Part shown: positions 5,871 through 14,354 of the stretch, one piece after another | How the letters are laid out: each line of letters begins with the position of its first letter | Position numbering within the stretch: the stretch's first letter is position 1 | Assembly (NCBI GenBank): GCA_021787775.1 | Contig: JAJYLK010000001.1 | Span: forward strand, 1 to 21,446 | Direction of reading: 5' to 3' | DNA: 21,446 nt | Source of the DNA: Actinomycetes bacterium | GTDB taxonomy: Bacteria > Actinomycetota > Thermoleophilia > BMS3ABIN01 | Position numbers and translations under genes: made by a program | The notes under the pieces: model-generated | What the model saw: the letters and a program-made list of their open reading frames with translations, nothing else | The model's database searches: none | Told to the model about the DNA's origin: nothing

Positions 5871-7289
5871 TCACGGATTGCGGCGGTGCGCCCAGCGATA
5901 AAACGGACTGCTTACCATCTTCGAATAGCCATACACCAGAAAATGCCTCAGCTTCAGGTTGCCCTTGGTGCGCACGTACACCGCCCGCACCAGCTTGCCG
6001 GCCCGGCGGCCGCCGAACTTCAGGCCGAGGATCTGTTCCGCCCCGGCGCGCGCCGTATCGTAATCTACGCCGCGGACCTTCGCTTTCTCAGGGCTGAAGG
6101 AAAGCAGGTCGTCATAATCCTCGACCAGAGAAAGATTCCTCTCGTCACAGTAATTTGCCAGATGAGTCCCCGGCAAGGGCGTAAAAAACGCCACGCTGGC
6201 GAAGTGCGGCCTCGCCTTGCGGGCCAGTTCGACGGAAGCCTTGATGTCGGCAGCGGTCTCGGTGGGAATGCCGAACATGAAGCTGCCGCTGAAAAGCAGC
6301 CCGTACTTGCGGCAGAGCTCAGCGGAGCGGTAGTTGTGCTCCACGCGGCAACCCTTGTTGAGAAAATCGAGGATATTCTGACTGCCGCTCTCCCATCCCA
6401 TCAGCACCAGCTTGAGACCCACCTCTTTCATGGCCGCCAGTGCATCCTCGGCGCGGCAGAGCGACGCCGCCCTGGTCTGGATCATGATGGGCGCCTTGAT
6501 GCCGCTGCGGCCGTAGGCTTCAGCGAACTCGAGCGCCCAGCGGGGGTTGGCAAGAAAGTCGGAGTTGTAGAACTTGAGGCTGTTGAATCCCCATTTCCCG
6601 TGCAGCATCTGCAGCTCTTCCATCACGCTGCCGACACTGCGATACCGCATGCGTTTGCCGAACATCATCTCGGCGTGGGGGGCGCAGAAATTGCAGCGGT
6701 AGGCGCAGCCGCGGCAGGTGATCATCGTCACCATCGGCGCCTTGAAAACACCGGGATAATTGGGCATTGTCACCGTGTGCGCGTAATCGTAGAGCTCGCG
6801 GTCATCGAAGGGCAGGCTGTCCAGCTCCGGGCTTTCCCCCCTGAGAAGCCGTTCGGGCGAGCGGCCGGCGGCAATATCGTCCAGCAGGCGAACAAACGCG
6901 ATCTCGCCCTCTCCGTATATGATGTGGTCCACCAGCTCCGGCTCGGGAATGTCTTCGGGTGCCGCGGTGGGATGCGGACCGCCGATGACCGTCCTGACCC
7001 CCGGATTGGCCGCGCGGGCGGACTGAAGGATGCGTTCGACGTTGTGGTAATCGCAGCTGCGCATGGTGATGCCCACCACGTCCGGGCGAGCCGCCGCCAT
7101 CCTGGCGTCGAACTCGCTCCAGTCCTTCAGGCGGCGGACATCGAGCAGGCTGATGTCGTCGTAGCCCTTGCTCTTCGCGAAGGCGCTGACGGCGCAGAGG
7201 CCGTGGTTGACGATGGCCGACCAGTGCGAATCCCAGAAAGTGTTGAAGCTGCCGGGACCAAAACCGGGATCAGCGAGCACTATTTTCAT
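5871..7289 (-). CDS. B12-binding-type radical SAM protein (BchE-like class)
   Basis: A 472-residue enzyme with an N-terminal cobalamin-binding-type Rossmann domain (about 1-145; PDVVGITMRS at 69-78, VIGGPHPTAAPEDI at 101-114, YGEGE at 125-129) followed by a radical SAM barrel. The iron-sulfur motif CxxxCxxC is C195, C199, C202 in CRGCAYRCNFC, with an extra Cys at 192. A GWESGSQ element (298-304) and SFMFGIPTET (336-345) are typical of the class. I do not see the DxHxxG cobalamin ligand motif, which many members also lack, so B12 binding is likely but not proven. Family members do C-methylation, cyclisation and other difficult carbon chemistry on lipids, antibiotics and tetrapyrroles. Here it lies between glycosyltransferase genes, with a good GGGGAG site 8 nt before its ATG and a 20-nt overlap with the upstream gene, so it likely modifies the glycan or its lipid carrier. 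Confidence 0.93.
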   Translation of the reverse strand: MKIVLADPGFGPGSFNTFWDSHWSAIVNHGLCAVSAFAKSKGYDDISLLDVRRLKDWSEFDARMAAARPDVVGITMRSCDYHNVERILQSARAANPGVRTVIGGPHPTAAPEDIPEPELVDHIIYGEGEIAFVRLLDDIAAGRSPERLLRGESPELDSLPFDDRELYDYAHTVTMPNYPGVFKAPMVTMITCRGCAYRCNFCAPHAEMMFGKRMRYRSVGSVMEELQMLHGKWGFNSLKFYNSDFLANPRWALEFAEAYGRSGIKAPIMIQTRAASLCRAEDALAAMKEVGLKLVLMGWESGSQNILDFLNKGCRVEHNYRSAELCRKYGLLFSGSFMFGIPTETAADIKASVELARKARPHFASVAFFTPLPGTHLANYCDERNLSLVEDYDDLLSFSPEKAKVRGVDYDTARAGAEQILGLKFGGRRAGKLVRAVYVRTKGNLKLRHFLVYGYSKMVSSPFYRWAHRRNP

Positions 7290-8409
7290 AAGAACGACTC
7301 CCCGTTTTCATCATCAGGTTTTGATAAAGTTCCGCCATGCGGCCTGAGGTGGACCGCCAGTCGTATTCCGCCAGCACCATCTCGCGGCCGGCGGCGCCCA
7401 TCCTGCGGCGCAGCTCAGCGTCACCGGCCAGTTCCAGAATACGTCCGGCGGTGACGTCGATATCCATCGGCGGCACAAGAAACCCTGTCTCTCCGTCGCG
7501 CACCACCTCAGGCAGGCCGCCAACATCGGAGACGACCACCGGGATGGCGCAGGAGGAGGCCTCCACCACGGAAACGCCGAATGTCTCTGACTCTGGCAGC
7601 GAAGCGAAGATGTCTATCTGGCTGAGGAACGACATCACCTTGGCGTGCGGCAGATTTCCCACAAAAGTCACACGTTCGGAAATCCCCAGCCTGTGGCCGA
7701 GTTTCTTCAGGTTCTTCTCCAGCGAACCGCCGCCGACAATCAGCAGCGAGATATCAAGGTCAGGCCGGAGGCGCAATACCCGTTCGAAGGCCATGATCAG
7801 CCGGTCGATGCCGTAATTGCTCTCAAGAATCTTCACCGTGCCAACCGTCGCCGGACCTTCCACATATTTTCTGCCGTTAGGAGAAAAAGCGTGGGTATCA
7901 ACCCCGAAAGCGACTGTCAGCGGATCTGTCCCGGGCGGGCAGTACCGCCTGGTTGCCTGCGACAGGAAACGGCTGGTGGCCGTAACTGCGTCAGCACGGC
8001 GCAGATTGTAGCGCACCAGGCCCCGGTAGAACAGGGAGTCCTCGGGAAGCACAACGATCTCGGACCCGAGCGACGAGACGACAAAGGGATGGACCCCGCT
8101 CATGGCGCCCACGTATGCGTAGCTCGTCGCCAGGAAGGCATGAAGAATATCTGGCTTCAGCTGCCTCACCAGCCGCCTGACCCGGCGGGCACAAAAAAGG
8201 TAAGCCGTCTTTTGCAGCCGGCCGCGGCCGGCATGCAGCAGCTCGACGCTCGAGTCAACCAGCGGCGGTGGCACGTGGTGCACGCTGACACCGGCGATCT
8301 CATGATCCCGGAAAGAGATCACGTGGACCTCATGACCCTCGGCCGCGAAATGCGTGACCCACTTCTGGGTATGAGGGCTCTTGGCATCCGCCAGGTAGCA
8401 GATCCTCAT
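7270..8409 (-). CDS. Glycosyltransferase family 4 (GT-B fold)
   Basis: A 379-residue retaining-type GT-B glycosyltransferase. The N-terminal domain starts MRICYLADAKSPHTQKW, with the usual Ser/His loop, and PDILHAFLA at 86-94. The C-terminal domain has LLIVGGGSLE at 222-231, VTFVGNLPH at 247-255 and the E-x7-E catalytic pair (E275 and E283 in ESETFGVSVVE), then GGLPEVV at 297-303 and GFLVPP at 309-314. The start is firm: GGAGGAGG lies about 5 nt upstream of ATG 8409, and the ATG overlaps the preceding gene's stop (ATGA). Its last 20 nt overlap the radical SAM gene. Expected to act in the cytosol or at the inner membrane face on the lipid-linked unit. Sugar specificity cannot be inferred. Confidence 0.94.
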   Translation of the reverse strand: MRICYLADAKSPHTQKWVTHFAAEGHEVHVISFRDHEIAGVSVHHVPPPLVDSSVELLHAGRGRLQKTAYLFCARRVRRLVRQLKPDILHAFLATSYAYVGAMSGVHPFVVSSLGSEIVVLPEDSLFYRGLVRYNLRRADAVTATSRFLSQATRRYCPPGTDPLTVAFGVDTHAFSPNGRKYVEGPATVGTVKILESNYGIDRLIMAFERVLRLRPDLDISLLIVGGGSLEKNLKKLGHRLGISERVTFVGNLPHAKVMSFLSQIDIFASLPESETFGVSVVEASSCAIPVVVSDVGGLPEVVRDGETGFLVPPMDIDVTAGRILELAGDAELRRRMGAAGREMVLAEYDWRSTSGRMAELYQNLMMKTGSRSYENSAR

Positions 8410-9608
8410 CTGCCTCCTCCCCGCTCCGCCTCCATGATGCCGGATGATATCGCCGCAGCCCGGTCGCGCCAGGTGTTACGGCTGGCCAGATCGACGCGAC
8501 GCCTGACCAGCCCGTCGTCTGTCTCAGCTATCGCCGTCCCGATCATCGCCACCATCTCGCTCCTGTCCCCCGCCACATAGACCAGCTCATGCAACCCGTC
8601 CAGAGCGCGGATAGACGGCGCCAGCACCGGTTTCCCGGCTGCCAGGTACTCGTAGAGCTTTGTCGGCGAGATGCTTTTGACAAAATCATTCAGCTGGTAG
8701 GGAATTAAACATAAATCGAAAGAATTTACAAAACCGGGCAATTCGGTCCGCGGCCGGTTTCCGAGGAAATGGATGTTGTCGAGCGCTTCCAGCTGCGGGA
8801 AAGCCTTCCGCGCCGGACCCAACAGCACGAATTCGTACTCCGGGTAGCGCGCTGCCGCCTCCGCCAGAAACGCCTCGTCGATGCGGCCGTCGAGCACGCC
8901 ACTGAAGCCGATGACCGGCCCCTTTAGCCGGCTGATCTCCTCTGGCGGCGGCGCGCCTGTGGCCAGCGGCCGGTTATAGGCGTCGAAGTCGACGCCGTTG
9001 GGGACGTTGATGATGCGGCGGGCGCGGCCGCTCTTGGCTTCCATCACCTGCTCCGAACAGGTTACGACCAGGTCCGCGACGGCAAGCAGCCGGTCCTCCT
9101 GCGCCGCGATCAGCGCCTTCCTTCCCCAGCCAACGCTGAGAAATTCGTCGATGCAGTGATAGAGCACAAAGCTCTCGCCGAACTTGCCCGCGAGCTCCAC
9201 CGCCGTGGGCAGATAGATCCACAGGATCGGGTCTTTAAGCCCCAGCCGGCGCGAAGCCCGCTGGGTCCACTCCAGCACCAGCCGCTGGCTGGCTCTGTTG
9301 ATCAGGTCGATGGTCCGTTTAAAAGGCGGCGCCGGCGGACAGCTGGTGATCCAGAGGCCCTCGTCCTCCTGCCGCAGGCCCCGGGTGAAGGCGTAGAGCT
9401 TCGGCCATCTTTCCGGTGTCCGGAAGGGCAGATAAGAGAGAGGCGGCTCGACATAGAGGACGCGATTCTGGCGCGCCAGGATGCTCATGATCTGCTGATG
9501 CGTGATCCAGGGAGAGTCCCAGTAGCCCGGCGCGATGCAGATGATGTCGCGGCCTTCCAGCAGCGGCAATGTACTCCCGGACATGTTCCCGGGCATGTTC
9601 TCAAACAT
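8406..9608 (-). CDS. GT-B glycosyltransferase (TuaH-like / family 1-type)
   Basis: A 400-residue glycosyltransferase. The N-terminal half has DIICIAPGYWDSPWITHQQ, a VLYVEPP strand, a DPILWIYLPTA strand and an LYHCIDEF element. VTCSEQV follows, then NVPNGVDFDAYN. In the second half I see IGFSGVLDGRID, EFVLLGPA, IHFLGNRPRTELP and the nucleotide-binding SPTKLYEYLAAGKPVLAP. This pattern resembles TuaH-type and related family 1/4 proteins. The frame stays open far upstream, but that part is antiparallel to conserved GT4 sequence, so the start must be near 9608. Three ATGs 12 nt apart (9608, 9596, 9584) are in frame, within a 12-bp tandem repeat. I choose 9608, 4 nt after the previous stop. Stop overlaps the next gene (ATGA). 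Confidence 0.88.
   Translation of the reverse strand: MFENMPGNMSGSTLPLLEGRDIICIAPGYWDSPWITHQQIMSILARQNRVLYVEPPLSYLPFRTPERWPKLYAFTRGLRQEDEGLWITSCPPAPPFKRTIDLINRASQRLVLEWTQRASRRLGLKDPILWIYLPTAVELAGKFGESFVLYHCIDEFLSVGWGRKALIAAQEDRLLAVADLVVTCSEQVMEAKSGRARRIINVPNGVDFDAYNRPLATGAPPPEEISRLKGPVIGFSGVLDGRIDEAFLAEAAARYPEYEFVLLGPARKAFPQLEALDNIHFLGNRPRTELPGFVNSFDLCLIPYQLNDFVKSISPTKLYEYLAAGKPVLAPSIRALDGLHELVYVAGDRSEMVAMIGTAIAETDDGLVRRRVDLASRNTWRDRAAAISSGIMEAERGGGR
9577..9600. repeat. 12-bp tandem repeat over the start of a glycosyltransferase gene
   Basis: Two copies of ccggRcatgttc (9577-9588 and 9589-9600) differing at one base. On the minus strand they encode an N-terminal ENMP/GNMS repeat and multiply the in-frame ATG codons of the gene starting near 9608. 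Confidence 0.7.
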
Positions 9609-9612
9609 TTTT

Positions 9613-10779
9613 TCAGGCACAGGCGCCACCGCCGATCTCCTCATAAATCTCGTGGAAGCCGGCAGCCGCGGCGCTCCAGGAAAAGTCCGCGGCGCGGACA
9701 GGCCCCCGCCCGCCGAGCTCCTGGGCCAGAGCGGGATCGTCCAGCAGTGCACCGATGCCGGCGGCAATGGAGAGGGTGTCCAGAGGATCGACCAGGACGC
9801 CGCGACCGTCAGCGACCTCGGCCATGGCCGAGCCACGTGAGGTGACCACAGCGACACCCATCGCCATCGCCTCCAGAACAGGCAGGCCGAATCCTTCATA
9901 AGTAGATGGATAAATGGCGGCAAGCGCACCGCGGTAAAGCGCCGGCATCTCGTGGGCGGGCAAGTAGCCGGTGAACGCCACCCTGTCCGCCAGCCCGCGG
10001 GATTCCACATAAGCCTTCAGCGCCCGGCCGACCTCGGCCAGCTCGCCGGTGATCAACAGCCGCGCGTCCGACCCGGTGGCATCGGCCGCCAGCGCGTAAG
10101 CATCGATCATGCGCCTGAGATTCTTGCGCATGCCGAGGCCGCCGGCATAAAGCAGATAGCCGGCCAGCGGCGGAACATCCAGTAATCCGCCGGCTGCGCC
10201 GGATAACGGTGCGCCGCCGGCTTCACCGCCCACGGCACATCCAAACTGCGGCGAGAGCCCGTTGGCGATGACCCGGATATCCCCGGCGGGGATGCCGAGG
10301 CAGCACGCGATCTCGCCGCGCGAGAACTCGGAAACGGTGACGATCGCCGCCGCGCGCCGCGCCAGCAGGCGAATGAGCCCGTTGTGATAAAACCTCGTCC
10401 AGGACGAGTGGTGCGCTCCGGCCCGGAACGTATCAAGGTCATGGATCGTGAGGATGAACGGCGCCCGCGCCAGCGCCGGCTCCAGATAATAAGGGAAATG
10501 CATTATGTCAAGTTCATGCCTGTTTATCAGCCGGGCCATGTCGAACTGCTGTCCGGCTACCGCCCCGGCGCGGCCGGCGCCGATGAGCCTGACCGGCGCC
10601 GGCACCAGGCTGACGCCGTCAACGACCGCGAGCGGCTTCAGGTCACCGCCAGTATCGCCGAAAACGACAAACTCGTCCCCGTCGTTCTCGCGGATGAGCG
10701 CCTCCAGCAGCCACAGGCAGTAATTGCCCAGACCGGTGCGGCGTGCGGTCACAAAGCGAGCGTCAAAGCCGATCCTCAT
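9613..10779 (-). CDS. Glycosyltransferase family 4 (GT-B fold)
   Basis: A 388-residue GT4 enzyme of the mannosyl/rhamnosyl-transferase-like group. It shows MRIGFDARFV, then GLGNYCLWLLEAL at 16-28 (the Gly-loop that contacts the donor), DIMHFPYYLEP at 91-101, ILTIHDLDTF at 109-118, VTVSEFSRGEI at 147-157, YAGGLGMRKNLRRMIDAY at 211-228, FTGYLPAHEMPALY at 269-282, and the E-x7-E pair E295 and E303 in YEGFGLPVLEAMA. Length is normal for the family. GGAG lies 8 nt before the ATG, inside a 25-codon ORF that separates it from the flippase gene. Sugar specificity is not readable. Confidence 0.94.
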   Translation of the reverse strand: MRIGFDARFVTARRTGLGNYCLWLLEALIRENDGDEFVVFGDTGGDLKPLAVVDGVSLVPAPVRLIGAGRAGAVAGQQFDMARLINRHELDIMHFPYYLEPALARAPFILTIHDLDTFRAGAHHSSWTRFYHNGLIRLLARRAAAIVTVSEFSRGEIACCLGIPAGDIRVIANGLSPQFGCAVGGEAGGAPLSGAAGGLLDVPPLAGYLLYAGGLGMRKNLRRMIDAYALAADATGSDARLLITGELAEVGRALKAYVESRGLADRVAFTGYLPAHEMPALYRGALAAIYPSTYEGFGLPVLEAMAMGVAVVTSRGSAMAEVADGRGVLVDPLDTLSIAAGIGALLDDPALAQELGGRGPVRAADFSWSAAAAGFHEIYEEIGGGACA

Positions 10780-10853
10780 GACCGGGTCTCCGCCAGCGCC
10801 AGCAGCCCCGCTTCAATCAGCGGGCGGCAATCAGTGTCGAAGAACGAATCCAC
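10776..10853 (-). CDS. 25-residue in-frame mini-ORF between flippase and glycosyltransferase
   Basis: Begins with GTG immediately after the flippase TGA, in the same frame, and ends in a TGA that overlaps the next gene's ATG (ATGA). The predicted peptide starts VDSFFDTDCRPL and has an amphipathic Leu/Ala end. It could be a coupling peptide, a remnant of a longer flippase C-terminus after a nonsense change, or chance. No recognisable domain. Confidence 0.3.
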   Translation of the reverse strand: MDSFFDTDCRPLIEAGLLALAETRS

Positions 10854-12323
10854 TCAGGCTCCCCGTTCACGCGCCGGCCGGACGACGCTGTACAGAAATC
10901 CGAGGTCTGATCTTCCCAGCGCGCGCGACAGGATCAGGGTCAGCAGATAGATCGCGGCGCCCATGACGATCAGCACCGCCAGCGGCAGCCCCCGGAGCAA
11001 TTCCAGCGCCAGCACCATCACCAGCGAGGCGGCCACCGGGCGGTAAAGGAATGAAAACACTCCCAGTGAGCCGATATGGCGCCGGAAGAAATACAGGAAC
11101 AGCAGCGTCGTCACCGACTCGGTCGCGACCGTGGATATGCTGGTCCCGACGGCTCCCAGCGGCGGAATCAGGATGATGTTCGCGCCGACATTGACGACGA
11201 TCCCGGCTCCTGTCACCAGAACACTGATCAATTGCCTGTCAAACGAATTGAGTGCGACAGGGCAGATGCCGTTAATGAATACCATCACGATCGACCAGAT
11301 AATGATCTGCAGCAGCAGCACAGAATCCAGGTAGGCGTCCCCGAAAAGAAACGGTATGATCCGCGGCGCCAGGATAGTAGTGCCGAAACCGATCGGCGTT
11401 CCCAGCATGACCATGTACCGCAACGTCCGGCGGGAAGCGGCCAGAACCGGAGCCCTGCCGGACGCGGAGAGCCGGGACAGGCTGGGAAAGACCGCGCCCG
11501 TGAAAGCTGCCGGCACGAACATCAGCGACTCCATCAGGCGGTAGGCCACGGCGTAGGTCCCGACCGCATTCTCCCCTTTCATCGCGGCCAGCATGATGAA
11601 ATCGATCTTGAAATAGATCAGAAAGAACAGCGTGTAAAACATGAACGGCAGGGAGCTGCGCGCCATTGAAAGCATCAACCTGATGTTCGGTCGCGCCCAG
11701 ACGCGGCCTACGCGCAGCCGCACCAGGACGTAAACCAGCACAATCGACAGGACATAGGCAGCCAGATAGGCCCATGCCAGCGCCACCAGGCCGTGGCCGC
11801 CCAGAAGCACCCCCAGGATCAGCAGCAGGCGGATAAGTTCGAAAGCGATGTTGCCTGCCGCCACCGCCGCCATCCGTTCGATGCCCATAAAGACCACCAG
11901 CAGGGTGTGGAAAATTCCGGTCGGCAGGATCGTCAGGGTGAACAGCAGGAAGATCGATCTGCCGGTGCCGCCCGTGGTGCTGGAAAAGAGCACGGCGGCG
12001 GTCACGGCCAGGATGAGGCTCGATAATACGATTTTGATCATGGCCGCGTTGGCGATGAATCTGCCGATGTTGCGACGATCGCGCGCGATCTCGCGGATCG
12101 ACAGTTGATCCAGGCCCAGTTCGGCGGGGATGTCCAGCATGCTGGTCACGGCCAGCGCCAGGGAGTAGATGCCGAAATCGCTGACCTTGAGATAACGGGC
12201 CAGCAGGATGACAATAACGAAACTGGAAAGTTTTATCAAAATCTGGGAACCCAGCAGGAAAGCCGAATTGTGTGCTGCCCTGACCGCGCCGGCAGAAGGC
12301 TGGCTATCCGCAACCATACTCAT
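10854..12323 (-). CDS. Wzx-type lipid-linked oligosaccharide flippase (MOP superfamily)
   Basis: A 489-residue polytopic membrane protein of the polysaccharide-biosynthesis/MATE-like family. It should move the undecaprenyl-linked repeat unit across the membrane. The N-terminus is typical: FLLGSQILIKLSSFVIVILL, ARYLKVSDFGIYSLALA and then ELGLDQLSIREIARDR, the conserved region after the second helix. About 12-14 hydrophobic helices follow, with a FKIDFIMLAAMKGENAVGTYAVAYRL segment matching the internal repeat of the family. An open frame continues upstream, but it runs through the conserved C-terminal half of the methyltransferase gene on another frame, so the start is ATG 12323, which overlaps that gene's TGA (ATGA). 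There is no clear Shine-Dalgarno, so coupling is likely. Confidence 0.93.
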   Translation of the reverse strand: MSMVADSQPSAGAVRAAHNSAFLLGSQILIKLSSFVIVILLARYLKVSDFGIYSLALAVTSMLDIPAELGLDQLSIREIARDRRNIGRFIANAAMIKIVLSSLILAVTAAVLFSSTTGGTGRSIFLLFTLTILPTGIFHTLLVVFMGIERMAAVAAGNIAFELIRLLLILGVLLGGHGLVALAWAYLAAYVLSIVLVYVLVRLRVGRVWARPNIRLMLSMARSSLPFMFYTLFFLIYFKIDFIMLAAMKGENAVGTYAVAYRLMESLMFVPAAFTGAVFPSLSRLSASGRAPVLAASRRTLRYMVMLGTPIGFGTTILAPRIIPFLFGDAYLDSVLLLQIIIWSIVMVFINGICPVALNSFDRQLISVLVTGAGIVVNVGANIILIPPLGAVGTSISTVATESVTTLLFLYFFRRHIGSLGVFSFLYRPVAASLVMVLALELLRGLPLAVLIVMGAAIYLLTLILSRALGRSDLGFLYSVVRPARERGA

Positions 12324-13360
12324 GCGGGTTTGCGAGCGAAGGCGACCAGGCAGTTGCCGCGACCTGCATATCCGGAAGCATAGGCTACCAGGGCTCCCAC
12401 CGGTTTCCAGAAAAGCCTTTGCCTGACCGGTTTGCGGCCGGTGCGCCGGCGCCAGACGTCCAGATCGAGCATGAAGTTCCCGGGGACGAAGTCGCATCTG
12501 ATCCTGTCGACCGTCAAGCCTGACTTTGACAGGATCTGCCTGAGCGTCGCCGCGTTGAAATGGTAAAGATGCCGCGGCGCCTCCCAGGCAAACCACTCGG
12601 AGCCGAAAAAGCGGATCTCCAGGCTGTCGGCGTTCGGCACCCTCACCACGACGAGGCCGCCGGGCGCCAGCAGGCGGTACGTCTCCCGCAGGATCGCCGC
12701 CGGATCCGACATGTGCTCGAGTGTGTTGCTGAAACAGATGACATCGAAACTCGCCGGCTCCAGCTGCGCTGACAGCAGGTCGCCGGTGAACACATCGATG
12801 CCATGCACTTCACGCGCGTGCTTCGCTCCGTATTCGCTGGGCTCGACGCCGCTGACGCGCCAGCCCAGGTCGCGGAAGGCTGCCAGCGCCTCACCGGTGC
12901 CGCAGCCGACATCGAGGAGCCGGCCGCCGCTGACGAAGGGGATCAGATTCGTGTCCCTGCCGATCAGCCAGAAAAGCAGCTTCTCCAGCGACAGCAGCGG
13001 CCGCGAGCTTGTCCAGGCGGGACCGCTTTCCCCCGGGTAACCGTAAACACCATGCCGCAGGGCGGATTCGGCTGCCTGATAAAGCCGCCGCGCCAGCCTT
13101 GCCTGACTTGCGGCGGGAGCCGCCGGATAGTACTCCTGACCGTAATAACGGTACAGCTGTTCGTCCGGCGGCCGCGGATCGACATAGATCAGGCCGCAGC
13201 TGCCGCACTTTACCAACTGGAAACTCTTGCCATCGCCGCCCAGGTGGTCGATTACCTCCCGCTGCGGCGTCCGCGCTGTCGCGCCGCACAGATTGCAGCG
13301 CTCGACCGGCACCAGGCCGGCATCTTCAGTCAAGGCTTCTGGTGTCATGACCCCATGCAC
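12320..13360 (-). CDS. Class I SAM methyltransferase with N-terminal zinc ribbon
   Basis: A 346-residue protein. An N-terminal CxxC...CxxC pair (C22, C25, C52, C55) suggests a zinc ribbon, followed by DPRPPDEQLYRYYGQEYY at 61-78. The methyltransferase core shows LLDVGCGTGEALAAF at 148-162, GVEPSEYG at 171-178, FDVICFSNTLEHMSDP at 205-220 and LLAPGGLVVVRVPN at 230-243. An APRHLYHF element (261-268), common in this subfamily, follows. Sugar C- and O-methyltransferases both occur among relatives; I cannot choose. The start is a GTG at 13360 with GGAG about 7 nt upstream; ATG 13348 is an alternative with poor spacing. It overlaps the upstream glycosyltransferase by 35 nt and the flippase by 4 nt. 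Confidence 0.9.
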   Translation of the reverse strand: MHGVMTPEALTEDAGLVPVERCNLCGATARTPQREVIDHLGGDGKSFQLVKCGSCGLIYVDPRPPDEQLYRYYGQEYYPAAPAASQARLARRLYQAAESALRHGVYGYPGESGPAWTSSRPLLSLEKLLFWLIGRDTNLIPFVSGGRLLDVGCGTGEALAAFRDLGWRVSGVEPSEYGAKHAREVHGIDVFTGDLLSAQLEPASFDVICFSNTLEHMSDPAAILRETYRLLAPGGLVVVRVPNADSLEIRFFGSEWFAWEAPRHLYHFNAATLRQILSKSGLTVDRIRCDFVPGNFMLDLDVWRRRTGRKPVRQRLFWKPVGALVAYASGYAGRGNCLVAFARKPA

Positions 13361-14354
13361 TGATCTTCTCCCTGAGTTCCTTTAGCTCCCCGGCGAACCC
13401 CAGTTCAGCCAGCAACGCTCCCAGCCTGTGGAAATAGGTATGCTCCGCCAGGACCCGCTGCCTGGCTTTCTCGATGAACGGCGCGCGCTCTGCCGGATGC
13501 CTGACAAAATAATCCACCTTGTCAGCCATGTCTTCCGGCGACTTGGCCACCATGATCTCGTCCTCTTTGAAATAACCCTCGCCATGTATGCAGGCCACCG
13601 GATCGCTGATGGTGAAGCCATCGGCCAGCGGCACCTTGAAAAGGCGCTCGGTCACCTCGTAGCCGTAGATGCGCGCATGCGGCTCATGGACGCACGGCGT
13701 GACCGTCGCGGAGCGGTAAAGCCGGTTCAGCGACCCGTCGGGGATGCTGTCGCCGCGGCTGACCTCTTCCGGCCAGCCCGGGCCGTAGATGATTGTATTG
13801 TAGGCACCAGCATAGCTCAGGAGATAGTCCCTGAGGCCCGGCGCCTTGTTCGGCCACCAGCCGCCCACAAAACCGACATCACATGCAAACTCGTCATCAA
13901 AACCTTCGTCACGGTGACGGATGGTGTCGCCGGCCAGCGGCAGCGAGAGCACCCGCCTGCTTTCCTTAAGGCTCCAGTTGCGCCAGCCCCGCTCGATGCC
14001 GGCCGGCGAAGTATGGTGGAACAGGAGCTCCGGATCCAGCTTCCTGATCCAGCGGACATCGCGCCATTTCGTCCGGTATCCCTGACGGGCATTCTCCGGA
14101 TAAGCCCAGGGACTGGCCCACTGGTCTACGGTGGCGGCCACCACCGTCTCCTTGCGCCTGATGCGCGAAGGGATCTGGTGGCGAAAGCGCACATCCGTGA
14201 TAAAAAGATCCGGCTGGAACTCTTCAAAGGTCTTTTCCGGCTGGCTTCCATCCCATAACAGCATCTCCCAGCCCAGGGCCTCCACCGCGTTCTTCCGTCC
14301 CTGAACGATGTAATAACCGGCGCCGCCGCGGCAATCGTTGTGGATTATCCGCAT
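13326..14354 (-). CDS. CgeB-like GT-B glycosyltransferase
   Basis: A 342-residue protein resembling the CgeB/Glyco_trans_1_2 group. The N-terminal half is divergent and includes FQPDLFITDVRF at 46-57. The C-terminal half has the family signs: CDVGFVGGWWPNK at 158-170, IIYGPGWPEE at 188-197, a LNRLYRSATVTPCVHEPHARIYGYEVTERLFKV region at about 209-241, split here by a likely acceptor loop, and the closing VLAEHTYFHRL at 301-311, where relatives have a conserved His-Thr-Tyr. The start is ATG 14354 with AAGGGG about 10 nt upstream, inside the last copy of a 63-bp tandem repeat. Its role is presumably to add a sugar to the repeat unit; the assignment rests on motif memory and the context. Confidence 0.82.
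   Translation of the reverse strand: MRIIHNDCRGGAGYYIVQGRKNAVEALGWEMLLWDGSQPEKTFEEFQPDLFITDVRFRHQIPSRIRRKETVVAATVDQWASPWAYPENARQGYRTKWRDVRWIRKLDPELLFHHTSPAGIERGWRNWSLKESRRVLSLPLAGDTIRHRDEGFDDEFACDVGFVGGWWPNKAPGLRDYLLSYAGAYNTIIYGPGWPEEVSRGDSIPDGSLNRLYRSATVTPCVHEPHARIYGYEVTERLFKVPLADGFTISDPVACIHGEGYFKEDEIMVAKSPEDMADKVDYFVRHPAERAPFIEKARQRVLAEHTYFHRLGALLAELGFAGELKELREKISAWGHDTRSLD

Noticed and set aside
5886..7454. 522-codon open frame on the plus strand
   Set aside because: It is fully antisense to the radical SAM gene and the end of a glycosyltransferase gene, whose minus-strand frames carry clear family motifs. Its translation is His/Ala/Arg/Gly-rich with no recognisable domain, as expected from GC-rich antisense frames.
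9609..10010. Upstream extension of the glycosyltransferase frame ending at 8406
   Set aside because: The extra 134 residues are Trp/Arg/Pro-rich without homology and overlap the conserved C-terminal domain of the neighbouring GT4 gene in another frame.
12324..12596. Upstream extension of the flippase frame
   Set aside because: It overlaps the conserved end of the methyltransferase gene and shows no membrane character; ATG 12323 in an ATGA overlap is a better start.
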